From positions 213,181 to 277,180 of the forward strand of contig CAZUCE010000004.1 in assembly GCA_964619265.1 (NCBI GenBank): a DNA stretch of 64,000 bases. The letters run 5' to 3'. The DNA is from CAZUCE01 sp964619265. GTDB lineage: Bacteria > Planctomycetota > UBA1135 > GCA-002686595. The notes under the pieces were generated by a model, which saw nothing but the letters and a program-made list of their open reading frames with translations, had not been told where the DNA came from and searched no databases. This document shows positions 1-8,036 of the stretch, in pieces (within the stretch, counting starts at the first letter, position 1; every line of letters begins with the position of its first letter). The position numbers were made by a program, and so were the translations under genes.

Positions 1-839
1 AGGACGGCCGATCGGCGACCGGCGTGTTCGGCCAGCTCGCCGGTCAGCACGCAGGTCTCCGCAACCTCGCGACCTCGACCGACCGCCATCCACTCAAGGC
101 GCGTTTCGCGGGCGAGAGCCCGCAGCTCCTCCAGGTCCTGAATGGGAACACCGGGGGCCAGCTTCCAAACCGTCCCGCGGAGTTCCTGCGAGCGCTCGAT
201 CAACGCGCCAAGGTTTGGCGAACCGAAGCGTGGGTCCGATCGCCGCCGTTCGTCGCCGCCGGTCCCCGAGCGACGATCCGGGTCAAACAACGCATATTCG
301 GCCTGAACGGCACGGGATAGGGCCTCGGCGCACAGGACGCGACCGGGCCAGTCGAACGTCGCCAAGTTGCGCGCCGCGAGGCCGGCGGTGACCGGATCGC
401 GGTCGCTGGCGACCACTTGGAATCCAGCCGCGCTGCTGGCTTCAAGCAGCGCGAGCGCATCCATTCCCAGACCGCAGGTGCCGTCGTGCACCGTGAAGCC
501 GCTTTGGATTCGCCGTGCGATTCGTCGCGCGCGCCAGCGGGCAACAAGCTGGTGGCTGGACTGTTCGAGTCCCCGGCGACTGAGCCACCAGCGGTCCGCC
601 TGGGGCAGCTTGCCCTCAGCCCGTTCGCGAGCCACGAACAGCTCGATGGCGGCCCGGGCTTCGGCCTCCGGAAGAAGCTCGCGCAGCCGGGCAATCCGGA
701 CCAGAGGATCGGCTGGACATGCCTCGAACACCTCTCTGGCGCTTCCGATCTCACCGGCTAGGCGAGGGCTCAGGAGGGCCGGGTCGGTTTGGGCGGAGGG
801 ACCGCTGGGGCGCCCATTCTTGAATGTGGGACGCCTCAC
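1..839 (-). CDS. THUMP-like class I SAM-dependent methyltransferase (3' end beyond window)
   Basis: Open frame running off the left edge, so only the first 279 codons are present. I chose the GTG at 839 because a GGAAG site lies 5 bases upstream of it. About 110 residues of helical N-terminal region precede a SAM-binding motif, HDGTCGLGMDAL, which fits motif I of class I methyltransferases. It is followed by an acidic loop (VVASDRDP) and a later FDPDRR motif. The order D-x-x-CG-x-G-x-D, then DRDP, then DPDRR, then KLAPG matches the family usually annotated as THUMP-like domain/class I SAM methyltransferase, which probably modifies RNA; the substrate is not known. The gene is divergent from the regulator at 1100, with 260 bases between them. 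Confidence 0.72.
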   Translation of the reverse strand, partial: MRRPTFKNGRPSGPSAQTDPALLSPRLAGEIGSAREVFEACPADPLVRIARLRELLPEAEARAAIELFVARERAEGKLPQADRWWLSRRGLEQSSHQLVARWRARRIARRIQSGFTVHDGTCGLGMDALALLEASSAAGFQVVASDRDPVTAGLAARNLATFDWPGRVLCAEALSRAVQAEYALFDPDRRSGTGGDERRRSDPRFGSPNLGALIERSQELRGTVWKLAPGVPIQDLEELRALARETRLEWMAVGRGREVAETCVLTGELAEHAGRRSAV

Positions 840-1099
840 GGGGTCTTCCGGGGCCTCAGGCCCTCCCGCGACGAGCGGTTCTTGGTCTCAGAACTGGGCC
901 GCATTAGTTCTAGGCGCAGGGTCCTTCCGCCGGAACCGCGTCGCCTTTCCATCCAAGCGCGCCTTCCCCGGAATCGACCCCCCGCTGCGCCGAACTTCTT
1001 CGTGCCGCGCGGTCGCCCATCCGCCCCCCACGCACGTCGCCGCGAACTCCTCCCGCCACCGCGACGGCGCGCCGCCCCACCGATTCCCAGAGGCCCGTT
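840..1099. promoter_or_regulatory. divergent intergenic region
   Basis: A 260-base region between two divergent genes that must hold the promoters of both. I see no convincing -35/-10 pair, operator or small ORF in it. The only functional site I can point to is the GGAAG ribosome binding site of the leftward gene near 845-849. Confidence 0.35.
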
Positions 1100-3025
1100 A
1101 TGGGACGCATCCTCCTCATCGAGGACGACCCCGGCACGCAGCTCTTGCTGCAGAGCCGGCTCAAAGACCTCGGTCACGACGTCGTGACCGCTCCCACTGG
1201 CGCCATGGGCGTCATGGAAGCCCGTTCGGGCTCGTTCGACCTGTTCTTGGTCGACGTCATGCTCGGTTCGGGAATCGATGGTTACGAAGTTTGTCGCCGC
1301 CTGAAGGGTATGCCGCACACGCACGGCGTGCCGATCGTGCTTGTCTCCGGCATCGTCAAGAACCGCGAAGAACTGCACAAGGGCTACGAAGCTGGCTGTG
1401 AGCAGTTCCTCATCAAGGGCGACATGACCCTGCTCGAGGACGTGGTGCGCGCCATGCTGCGCCTCAAGTCTCTGCAGGATGAGCTCGCGATCCAAAACCG
1501 CCTGCTCGACGACCACAACCGGCGCCTTCAGGAGGACAAGTCCCGGAAAGCCGAATTGGACTCCGCGATCGGAGCCTCCAGCGGCGACGTGGCCCGCGCC
1601 GTAGCCGGGGTTTCCGCCCGCTGCACCGCCCTGCTGGTCGTCGATGCCGACGGGGTCGTGACTCTGGTGGATCGCGGTGCGCGCGAGCTGTTCGGCAAGG
1701 AGCTCGAGGGCAAGCACCTCGGTCGGCTCGCGGTGGGCAGTGGCCTGGAGGCCTTCGTCCGCGACGCGCGCACCGAGGCCCGCCACGGTTTTCGCTTCGA
1801 CCTTCCCGGTCAGACCGGTCGCGAAGGCCGGCGTCTGGCAGCGTCGATTACCCCGCTCATGGTTCGCGCCGGGCACAAGGACCGGGGCTACAAGGTCGTG
1901 CTGCTGACCGATGTCGGCGTATCCGCCAACGAGCGCGAGGCTGGCCTGCAAGCCCACGAGGTGGGGCCGCTGCTCGAAGCCGCGCGAGCGGCCTTCCATC
2001 CCTCGGGCCTGGTCGGCATCAGCCCGGAGATCTCTCAGCTGCGCCAGCGTTCGCTTGAGCTGGCCAAGGACCCCGAGCCGGCCTTCGTGCACGGCGGATC
2101 CGGCGCGGGCAAACAGCGCCTCGCGCGGGCCTTGCACTTTGGCGCTCCGCGCAAGGGACCGTTCGTATGGCTCAATTGCGGCGGCATTTCGCCCGAGCTG
2201 CTCGAAGGCGAGCTGTTCGGCAGCTCGAAGTCCGAAAGCCCCGATGGCGAAGAGCGTCAGGGACTTTTGCACCTGGCCCAGCGCGGCACGCTTTACCTGT
2301 CCGAAGTGCATGCGCTGCCTCTCGAACTCCAGGACCGGTTGGTTGAAGTCATCGAGAACGGGACGTTCTCGAGGGTCGGTTCGAAGCGCGTCGAGAAGAA
2401 CCGCTCGCGAATGGTCTTCGCGAGTCTTGCTGGGGTCGAGCAGTTGATCGCCGAGCAACGGGTCACCACGAACCTCGCTCGCGTCCTGGGACGCCAGGCT
2501 CTGCACGTACCTGACCTCAGTCGTCGTCTGGAAGATGTTCCGGTCTTGGCCCAGCACTTCCTGGCTCAGCACGGCGCGGCTCTCGGCACGCCGGAATTCT
2601 CGGACGAGGCTCTTTGGGTCCTCGAGAACTACGACTGGCCGGGCAATGTTCGCGAGCTGGAAACCGCGATCGAGCGCGCCTGCGCCAACGCGGCCGAGCC
2701 GGTCATCGATGTCGAGCAACTTCCGCGCGCTTTGCGCGACCTGCAGAGCAAGCTGATCGAAAGCAACCAGATCCCGCCGGCCCGGCGCCGCGAAGAGCGC
2801 ACGGCCGGCACGCACCTGCCGTCGCGGTTTGGCCAGTCGCAATCTGGATTCGGCGTTCCGGCTGCACCTCCCGAAGAAGAGGAGGTCAGTCTCGAGATCT
2901 ACGAGAAGAAAGCGCTGCTACGCGCTCTTGAGATGACCGGCAACGACAAACTTGCCGCGGCGCGCCTGCTGAAGATCGGCAAGAGCACGCTGTACCGGAA
3001 ATTGAAGCGCTACGACATCAAGTAG
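1100..3025 (+). CDS. NtrC-type response regulator with degenerate AAA+ domain
   Basis: 641 residues. Residues 1-120 are a receiver with the acidic pair at 8-10, phospho-acceptor Asp52 and Lys106. Residues 172-275 look PAS-like. Residues 300-560 align with the sigma-54 activator AAA+ domain, and 598-641 form a Fis-type helix-turn-helix ending STLYRKLKRY. The AAA+ domain is unusual. Walker A is present (GGSGAGKQ, 332-339). The segment that should carry GAFTGA has no such motif. The Walker B aspartate is serine (LYLSE, 398-402). The region that normally supplies arginine fingers is divergent. It probably binds DNA without acting as a sigma-54 remodelling ATPase, much as TyrR-type members lack GAFTGA. 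No cognate kinase adjoins it directly; the YfiR/hybrid-kinase pair lies downstream. A stem-loop follows the stop. Confidence 0.85.
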   Translation: MGRILLIEDDPGTQLLLQSRLKDLGHDVVTAPTGAMGVMEARSGSFDLFLVDVMLGSGIDGYEVCRRLKGMPHTHGVPIVLVSGIVKNREELHKGYEAGCEQFLIKGDMTLLEDVVRAMLRLKSLQDELAIQNRLLDDHNRRLQEDKSRKAELDSAIGASSGDVARAVAGVSARCTALLVVDADGVVTLVDRGARELFGKELEGKHLGRLAVGSGLEAFVRDARTEARHGFRFDLPGQTGREGRRLAASITPLMVRAGHKDRGYKVVLLTDVGVSANEREAGLQAHEVGPLLEAARAAFHPSGLVGISPEISQLRQRSLELAKDPEPAFVHGGSGAGKQRLARALHFGAPRKGPFVWLNCGGISPELLEGELFGSSKSESPDGEERQGLLHLAQRGTLYLSEVHALPLELQDRLVEVIENGTFSRVGSKRVEKNRSRMVFASLAGVEQLIAEQRVTTNLARVLGRQALHVPDLSRRLEDVPVLAQHFLAQHGAALGTPEFSDEALWVLENYDWPGNVRELETAIERACANAAEPVIDVEQLPRALRDLQSKLIESNQIPPARRREERTAGTHLPSRFGQSQSGFGVPAAPPEEEEVSLEIYEKKALLRALEMTGNDKLAAARLLKIGKSTLYRKLKRYDIK

Positions 3026-3360
3026 CGCGAAGGGCCAGCGGCCTGCCGCCCGCCGGATAGGCGGCAGGCTTCGCTGCGGGGGGCTTGAGCTGAATCAGGC
3101 TGGCGCTGCCCTTCCGGCGACCTGGGCTCGTCCACGCTGCACTCAAGCGGGCTGGGACTCGGGTTGGGGCGCCTGAGCCGGCTTTGGCACCCGCCGGGGG
3201 TGGCCGGCCCCCGCGCCCCCAAGGTCTGGCCCAAAGGGGACGATGTACCCGCATCGTGAACTCCGCTTTCCGTCCTCTGGGCCTGCCTCGGGATGCGCCC
3301 CACGAGCCGGCGCTCCGTGCTAACTCTGGCGCCACCGGGCGAGGAGTAGCTTGGCCTTGG
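3026..3360. other. 335-base gap between the regulator and the YfiR-like gene
   Basis: Holds the stem-loop at 3041-3069 and presumably the promoter of the YfiR-like/kinase pair. A frame stays open upstream of 3361 on the + strand, but its translation is Pro/Arg/Gly-rich and does not resemble a protein, so I treat it as noncoding. A GAGGAG at 3340-3345 is 15 bases from the ATG at 3361, rather far for a ribosome binding site. Confidence 0.4.
3041..3069 (+). terminator. stem-loop after the NtrC-like gene
   Basis: A perfect 10-bp stem, GCCTGCCGCC/GGCGGCAGGC, with a 9-base loop starts 15 bases after the stop codon. No clear T-run follows (TTCGCTG), so termination is likely but not certain. Confidence 0.5.
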
Positions 3361-3963
3361 ATGCGACGCGCGATGGCGATGCTGGCCTGTGCAGCCCTGT
3401 GGATCGCGGGTTCAGAGCCGAGTGCCGGGGTGGTCTTCGCGTCCAATCCACGCACCGAAACCTACTCGACCGAGCGCGACGAGTACTCGATGAAGGCAGC
3501 CTTCCTAGTGCACTTCGCGTACTACACGGAGTGGCCGAACGACGCCTTCGAGGATGAGGACGATCCGATTGTGATCACCGTGGTCGGACGGGACCCGTTC
3601 GGGACCAAGCTCGAAGACACGTTCGAGGGCCGGGAGCTGCACGGCCGGGGGTTGGTGGTGGAGCGCATCGCTTCCTTGCCTGAGGATGAACCCCTCAAAG
3701 CTCACGTGGTCTACTGCGCCCTACGGAGTGCCAAGAAGCGCAAGGCCCTTTTCGAAGCCATGCGCGAGCGTCCGATCCTGACGATCGGCGAGGCCAGGGA
3801 TTTCGCAGCGGGCGGAGCGGCGATCAACTTCTACCTCGAGAAGCACCGGGTTCGCTTTCAGATCAACCGCCAGGCGCTCGAGCGCGGCGAGCTTGAGGTC
3901 AGTTCCGAGCTGTTGAAGCTCGCTCGGCCGATTGAAGAACGGAAGCCGGAGGACAAGGGTTGA
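3361..3963 (+). CDS. YfiR-like (DUF4154) periplasmic protein
   Basis: About 200 residues. I chose the ATG at 3361 because it opens a signal-peptide-like segment (MRRAMAMLACAALWIAG). The mature part fits the YfiR/DUF4154 family: the KAAFLVHFAYYTEWP region (the conserved 'KAAFLxxFAxFxxWP' signature), ITVVGRDPFG, and a C-terminal GGAAINFYLEKHRVRFQIN segment corresponding to the family's 'I.F....rvrFeIn' end. In Pseudomonas YfiR is a periplasmic repressor of the membrane diguanylate cyclase YfiN. Here the stop codon overlaps the TTG start of a hybrid histidine kinase (TTGA), so this protein probably gates that kinase's sensor domain rather than a cyclase. The partner role is inferred from the coupling. 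Confidence 0.85.
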   Translation: MRRAMAMLACAALWIAGSEPSAGVVFASNPRTETYSTERDEYSMKAAFLVHFAYYTEWPNDAFEDEDDPIVITVVGRDPFGTKLEDTFEGRELHGRGLVVERIASLPEDEPLKAHVVYCALRSAKKRKALFEAMRERPILTIGEARDFAAGGAAINFYLEKHRVRFQINRQALERGELEVSSELLKLARPIEERKPEDKG

Positions 3964-6356
3964 GAGAGTTGCTTCGCAGCCTTCCGCTCCGCGCGCGCAT
4001 TCGGTTGGTCATCGTATCGACCTGTGCCGCCGTGCTCTTGCCGACGCTTTGGTGGCAAGTCCGCGAAACCGCCGAGGTTGGCAAGCAAGAGCAGCGTGAA
4101 TCGCTGCAGGCCGCCGCAGAATCCGTTGGCCGGAACAGCGCCGCAGCGATTCGGTTTGCGGACGCGGAATTCGCAGGCCGTTCGCTCGAAACTCTGGGAG
4201 TGGTCAGCGATGTTCATACGGCTTGGATCCTGGACGCAAGCGGTGAGCCGTTGGCGAGCTGGGAGTCTTCCGAGGGGTTGCTGGGCGACCCCCCGGGGCC
4301 TACGCCCACGAACCGACTGAACGCCGAGTCGGACGGGTTGGTCTTGACGCTCCCCATCGTCGACGGCGGGGGAACCGTGGGGTGGATCCACGCCGAGTCG
4401 AGCCTGTCGCGATCCCGGAAGCGAACTCGCAGTGTGCTGCTACGTTCCTTGGCACTCGGAGGTCTTGGGTTGGGGCTTTCGGGAATCTTGTCCGCGTGGC
4501 TCAGCGCTTGGATCGCCCGGCCCGTCGCGCGCTTGACCCAAGCGGCTCGCGAAATGAAGGAGCAGGGGCAGACCGAGTGGGTTCGCGGCGCGAGCCGGGG
4601 GGACGAGCTGGGCGGGCTGATCCTCACGTTCAATGACATGCTGGCCAGAATCAAGTCCAGGGATGCTGAGTTGGCCGCTCATCGGAACTCCCTGGAAGCC
4701 GAGGTGGCCGAGCGGACGGCCGAACTCACCGACCGCAACGAGGAGCTGAGTTCAGCGAAGGAGCGCGCGGAGGCGGGAGCAAAGGTGAAGGCCGAGTTCC
4801 TGGCCAACATGAGCCATGAAATCCGCACGCCGATGAATGGCGTGATCGGGATGACCGGGCTTGTGCTGGGAACCGAGCTCGACGAAGAACAGCGCCAGAT
4901 GCTCGAGACCGTTCGAGGCTGCGGCGAGCAGTTGCTGATGCTCGTCAACGACGTGCTTGACTTCTCGAAGCTTGAGTCGGGCAAGTACACCCTGGAAACG
5001 ATCGACTTCGATTTGCGCTCTCTGATCGAGGGCCTAGGCGACATTCTGGCGCCGCGATTCCATGAGAAGGGCCTTGAGCTGATCACCTTCGTCGGAAGCG
5101 ACGTCCCGACCCTCTTGCGCGGAGACCCTTCCCGCCTGCGCCAAATTCTCACCAACCTGCTAGGCAACGCTGTCAAGTTTACCGAGAGGGGGCAAGTCGT
5201 TCTGCAGGTCGAGCTGAACGGGCTCTCCGAGTCCCATACCGATTTGGTCCTGTCGGTGACCGACACCGGCATCGGGATCGAAGCCGAGGTTTTGGATCGT
5301 CTGTTCGAACCGTTCACCCAGGCGGATGCCTCGACCACCCGGCGATTTGGGGGGACCGGGCTCGGGCTCTCGATTTGCCGGGAAATCGCCACTTGCATGG
5401 GAGGCGCGATCGAAGTGTCCAGTCAAGTTGAGACCGGAACCCGTTTCGAGGCTCACTTGAGCTTCGAACGGCAACCTCTGAGCGTCGCCGCCCACGATGG
5501 TGCGCCAGTTCAGCAGCTCGAAGGACTTGAGGTGTGCGTGATTGATGACAACGCGACGAACCTGCAGATCCTGCGGAAACAGCTCGAACTTTGGGGAGCC
5601 AACGTTCGGGAATACGCCGGCCCCTTGCAGGCGCTGGCCGGCCTGACCGCGCAGAAGCCGGCTGGCTTGATTCTGCTCGACCACCAGATGCCTGGGATGG
5701 ACGGCCTTGAACTTTGCCGCCAGCTTCGGGAGCGCGAGGAATTCGCGCGGACCCCCATCCTGTTGATGACGTCGGTTCCCCTGGTGCAGCAGCGCGAGTT
5801 GCTGATGGATACTGGCGTGAGCGGACAGCTCGCCAAACCGGTCAAGCTGTCCCAACTGCGCTCCAGCTTGCAGGACGTCCTGGGCCCGGGCCACCAGCCG
5901 ATGCCGCCGGGAGAGCGGACGCCGCTCGCCGAACACTCCGCGGCGCCAGACTCGAACTCCAACCGGCGCCTGCTCATCGTGGAAGACAACAGCGTGAATC
6001 AGCGGCTAGCCGTGGCCCTTCTGAAGCGCGGTGGCTATGAGTCGATGGTCTGCGAGAACGGTCGCGAGGCGCTCGAGCTTACGGCACGGATGTCCTTTGA
6101 TTTGATCCTGATGGACTGCCAAATGCCGATCATGGACGGCTTTGAGGCGACGGAGCGGATCCGTGAGCGAGAGCTCCAGACCGGGACGCGGATTCCAATT
6201 GTCGCGATGACGGCCAACGCCATGCCGGGGGATCGCGAACGGTGCCTCGACGCGGGGATGGACGACTACCTGAGCAAGCCGGTTGTGCCGAAGAAGCTCT
6301 ACGAGATGATCGCCCATTGGTTGAACTCGAGCCAAACCGGAGAGGGCGCGGCGTGA
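3960..6356 (+). CDS. hybrid histidine kinase with CHASE8-like sensor and two receivers
   Basis: 798 residues, TTG start overlapping the YfiR-like stop. Layout: transmembrane helix about 14-33; periplasmic CHASE8-like sensor to about 155; second helix about 160-187; HAMP about 188-240; HisKA with His286 in the SHEIRTPMNG motif; HATPase about 390-505 with DTGIGI and GGTGLGLS; receiver 1 about 517-635 (LLDHQMPGMDG); receiver 2 about 662-785 (LMDCQMPIMDG). Both receivers keep their acceptor aspartate and lysine. CHASE8 is also the sensor of YfiN-type cyclases, which fits its pairing with a YfiR-like protein. It probably autophosphorylates and relays through its receivers; the final output is not encoded next to it, unless it is the NtrC-like regulator upstream. 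Confidence 0.9.
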   Translation: MRELLRSLPLRARIRLVIVSTCAAVLLPTLWWQVRETAEVGKQEQRESLQAAAESVGRNSAAAIRFADAEFAGRSLETLGVVSDVHTAWILDASGEPLASWESSEGLLGDPPGPTPTNRLNAESDGLVLTLPIVDGGGTVGWIHAESSLSRSRKRTRSVLLRSLALGGLGLGLSGILSAWLSAWIARPVARLTQAAREMKEQGQTEWVRGASRGDELGGLILTFNDMLARIKSRDAELAAHRNSLEAEVAERTAELTDRNEELSSAKERAEAGAKVKAEFLANMSHEIRTPMNGVIGMTGLVLGTELDEEQRQMLETVRGCGEQLLMLVNDVLDFSKLESGKYTLETIDFDLRSLIEGLGDILAPRFHEKGLELITFVGSDVPTLLRGDPSRLRQILTNLLGNAVKFTERGQVVLQVELNGLSESHTDLVLSVTDTGIGIEAEVLDRLFEPFTQADASTTRRFGGTGLGLSICREIATCMGGAIEVSSQVETGTRFEAHLSFERQPLSVAAHDGAPVQQLEGLEVCVIDDNATNLQILRKQLELWGANVREYAGPLQALAGLTAQKPAGLILLDHQMPGMDGLELCRQLREREEFARTPILLMTSVPLVQQRELLMDTGVSGQLAKPVKLSQLRSSLQDVLGPGHQPMPPGERTPLAEHSAAPDSNSNRRLLIVEDNSVNQRLAVALLKRGGYESMVCENGREALELTARMSFDLILMDCQMPIMDGFEATERIRERELQTGTRIPIVAMTANAMPGDRERCLDAGMDDYLSKPVVPKKLYEMIAHWLNSSQTGEGAA

Positions 6357-6636
6357 AGAGCTGAACGTTCGCGTTTGCGCTGGCTGCTTCCGCCGGGCCG
6401 ATTGGAAGGCCCGTCCCGCGATGCGGCGAATTCCAGGGGCGGAGATCGACTTCGGGGCTCCATCCAAGACCGGCGCGGCCCACGAGGATCTCTTGCCAGG
6501 TGGCCGGTTTGTCCTGCCATGGGCGGCGCTGGTTGGGTTTCATGCGTCGTTCTGACCGCTTTGGCCACTACGCTCGGTCGCCCGGGGGTGGTTCGGAGGT
6601 TGCGCTCCTTGGGCCGGGCTGCGATTCTCTCGGCCC

Positions 6637-7953
6637 ATGTCCGCACGACCTGCAATCGGAGCCCTTTCGCGGAGCGAAGCTCTACGCATCTGGGCTCTAG
6701 CTCTCGGGCTGTCCGCCCTTGGATTTTGGCTTGCTTGGAGGACCGTGGGTCCGCCGCCGCCTCGCAGTCTGACCTTGGCCTCGGGATTCCCCGGTGGCGG
6801 CTACGACCGCATGGCGCGCGACTTCCGTACGGATCTCGCCGAGGATGGGATCGCCGTGACGATCCGGGAGACCGCCGGCTCGGTGGAGAACCTTGAACTG
6901 TTGCGCGAGGGGCGCGTCGACTTGGCTTTGGTCCAGGGCGGAGTCGCCAGCGAAGAGGACTTCGAGCACCTCACCGGAATTGCGGCCTTGTCTTTCGAGC
7001 CGCTGTTCATCGCCTCGCGAATGCCCTTCACGCGCTTGGAAGAGCTGCGTGGAGCGCGCGTCCAGCTCGGCGCTCCTGGGAGTGGAACCCTTGCGCTGGT
7101 CTCGGATCTCCTGGCGGCAACCGGGTTTGCCTTGGAGGACTTCGGCGAGGTGCGCCGTGACCCTATCGAGGAAGCTCTTGCTTCGCTCGAATCAGGAGCC
7201 GTCGACGCTCTGTTTCTGGTGGGCGAGGCTCGCTCTGAGCCGATTCGCCGACTGTTCTCCGCCGGACCGCCGATCGCCGTCCGCGACTTGGCCCGCGACC
7301 ACGGAATCCGCCGCCACCTGGCGTTCCTTGAAGTCGTCGAGCTGACCGCGGGGTCGGTCGACCTGCTCGCCAATCAGCCCGCGGAGTCGATCGAGCTGCT
7401 CGCTCCCGCCGCGACGCTGATCGGTCGCGAGGGATTGCATTCTTCGGTGGTCTCGCTTGCGATCGAATCGGCCAAGAAGCGCTTTTCCTCCCGCGGCGTG
7501 CTGCGCGAGGCCGGCGAATTTCCGAACCTCGAGTTCCTGGAGATCCCACCGACGAAGGCAGCTCGCCGGGCGATGCTCGAAGGCCCCTCGTTCTTGTACC
7601 GGGTATTCCCTTTTCAAGTGGCCGCGGTTTTGGATCGGATGAAGATCCTGATGCTCCCGCTGATCACCCTGTTGTTTCCGCTGATCCGAATGGCACCGCC
7701 GCTTTACCGCTGGCGGATCCGGCGCAGAATTCTGATCTGGTACAGGCGCATCATCGACCTCGAGCACCGCCTCCACAGCGAGCAGGTCACTCCCGAGGTG
7801 CTCCGCCAGGCGGCGCTCGAACTCGATCGATTCGATGCGGAACTGGCTTCGACCGAAGTCCCGATGAGCTACGCCGACGAGTTGTTTCACCTGCGCGCCC
7901 ACCTGCGGCTGGTGCGCGAAGATTTGAATTCCGGTCGCGGCCGTTGGTCTTGA
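6637..7953 (+). CDS. TAXI-family TRAP-type solute-binding protein with C-terminal membrane segment
   Basis: 438 residues. An N-terminal hydrophobic helix (about 13-33) is followed by a periplasmic-binding fold starting LTLASGFPGGGYDRMA, which is typical of TAXI proteins and ends near residue 310. A C-terminal hydrophobic stretch (MLPLITLLFPLI) and a basic helical tail follow, so the protein is probably membrane-anchored at both ends. TAXI proteins usually deliver substrates such as C4-dicarboxylates or glutamate to TRAP permeases. No TRAP permease genes lie nearby, and the double-anchored type may act in sensing or with a distant permease. The 280 bases before it show no gene and no clear promoter. 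Confidence 0.75.
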   Translation: MSARPAIGALSRSEALRIWALALGLSALGFWLAWRTVGPPPPRSLTLASGFPGGGYDRMARDFRTDLAEDGIAVTIRETAGSVENLELLREGRVDLALVQGGVASEEDFEHLTGIAALSFEPLFIASRMPFTRLEELRGARVQLGAPGSGTLALVSDLLAATGFALEDFGEVRRDPIEEALASLESGAVDALFLVGEARSEPIRRLFSAGPPIAVRDLARDHGIRRHLAFLEVVELTAGSVDLLANQPAESIELLAPAATLIGREGLHSSVVSLAIESAKKRFSSRGVLREAGEFPNLEFLEIPPTKAARRAMLEGPSFLYRVFPFQVAAVLDRMKILMLPLITLLFPLIRMAPPLYRWRIRRRILIWYRRIIDLEHRLHSEQVTPEVLRQAALELDRFDAELASTEVPMSYADELFHLRAHLRLVREDLNSGRGRWS

Positions 7954-8036
7954 CGCCTCGAAGCTAAAATTTGCCGCGAGAATCAGGCTCAGCTCAATCG
8001 CCTGACCGTGCCAAGCGCGGGTGCCCTTCGGTCACT

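Noticed and set aside
540..600. GTTCGAGTCC looking like a tRNA T-arm
   Set aside because: No acceptor stem or anticodon arm around it, and it lies inside the methyltransferase gene.
200..754. 184-codon minus-strand frame overlapping the methyltransferase
   Set aside because: Another frame of the same strand carries the SAM motifs from a GTG with a GGAAG site, so this one is a shadow.
836..2842. 668-codon minus-strand open frame
   Set aside because: Antisense to the NtrC-type gene; the translation has no domain and no fitting start, as expected of high-GC shadow frames.
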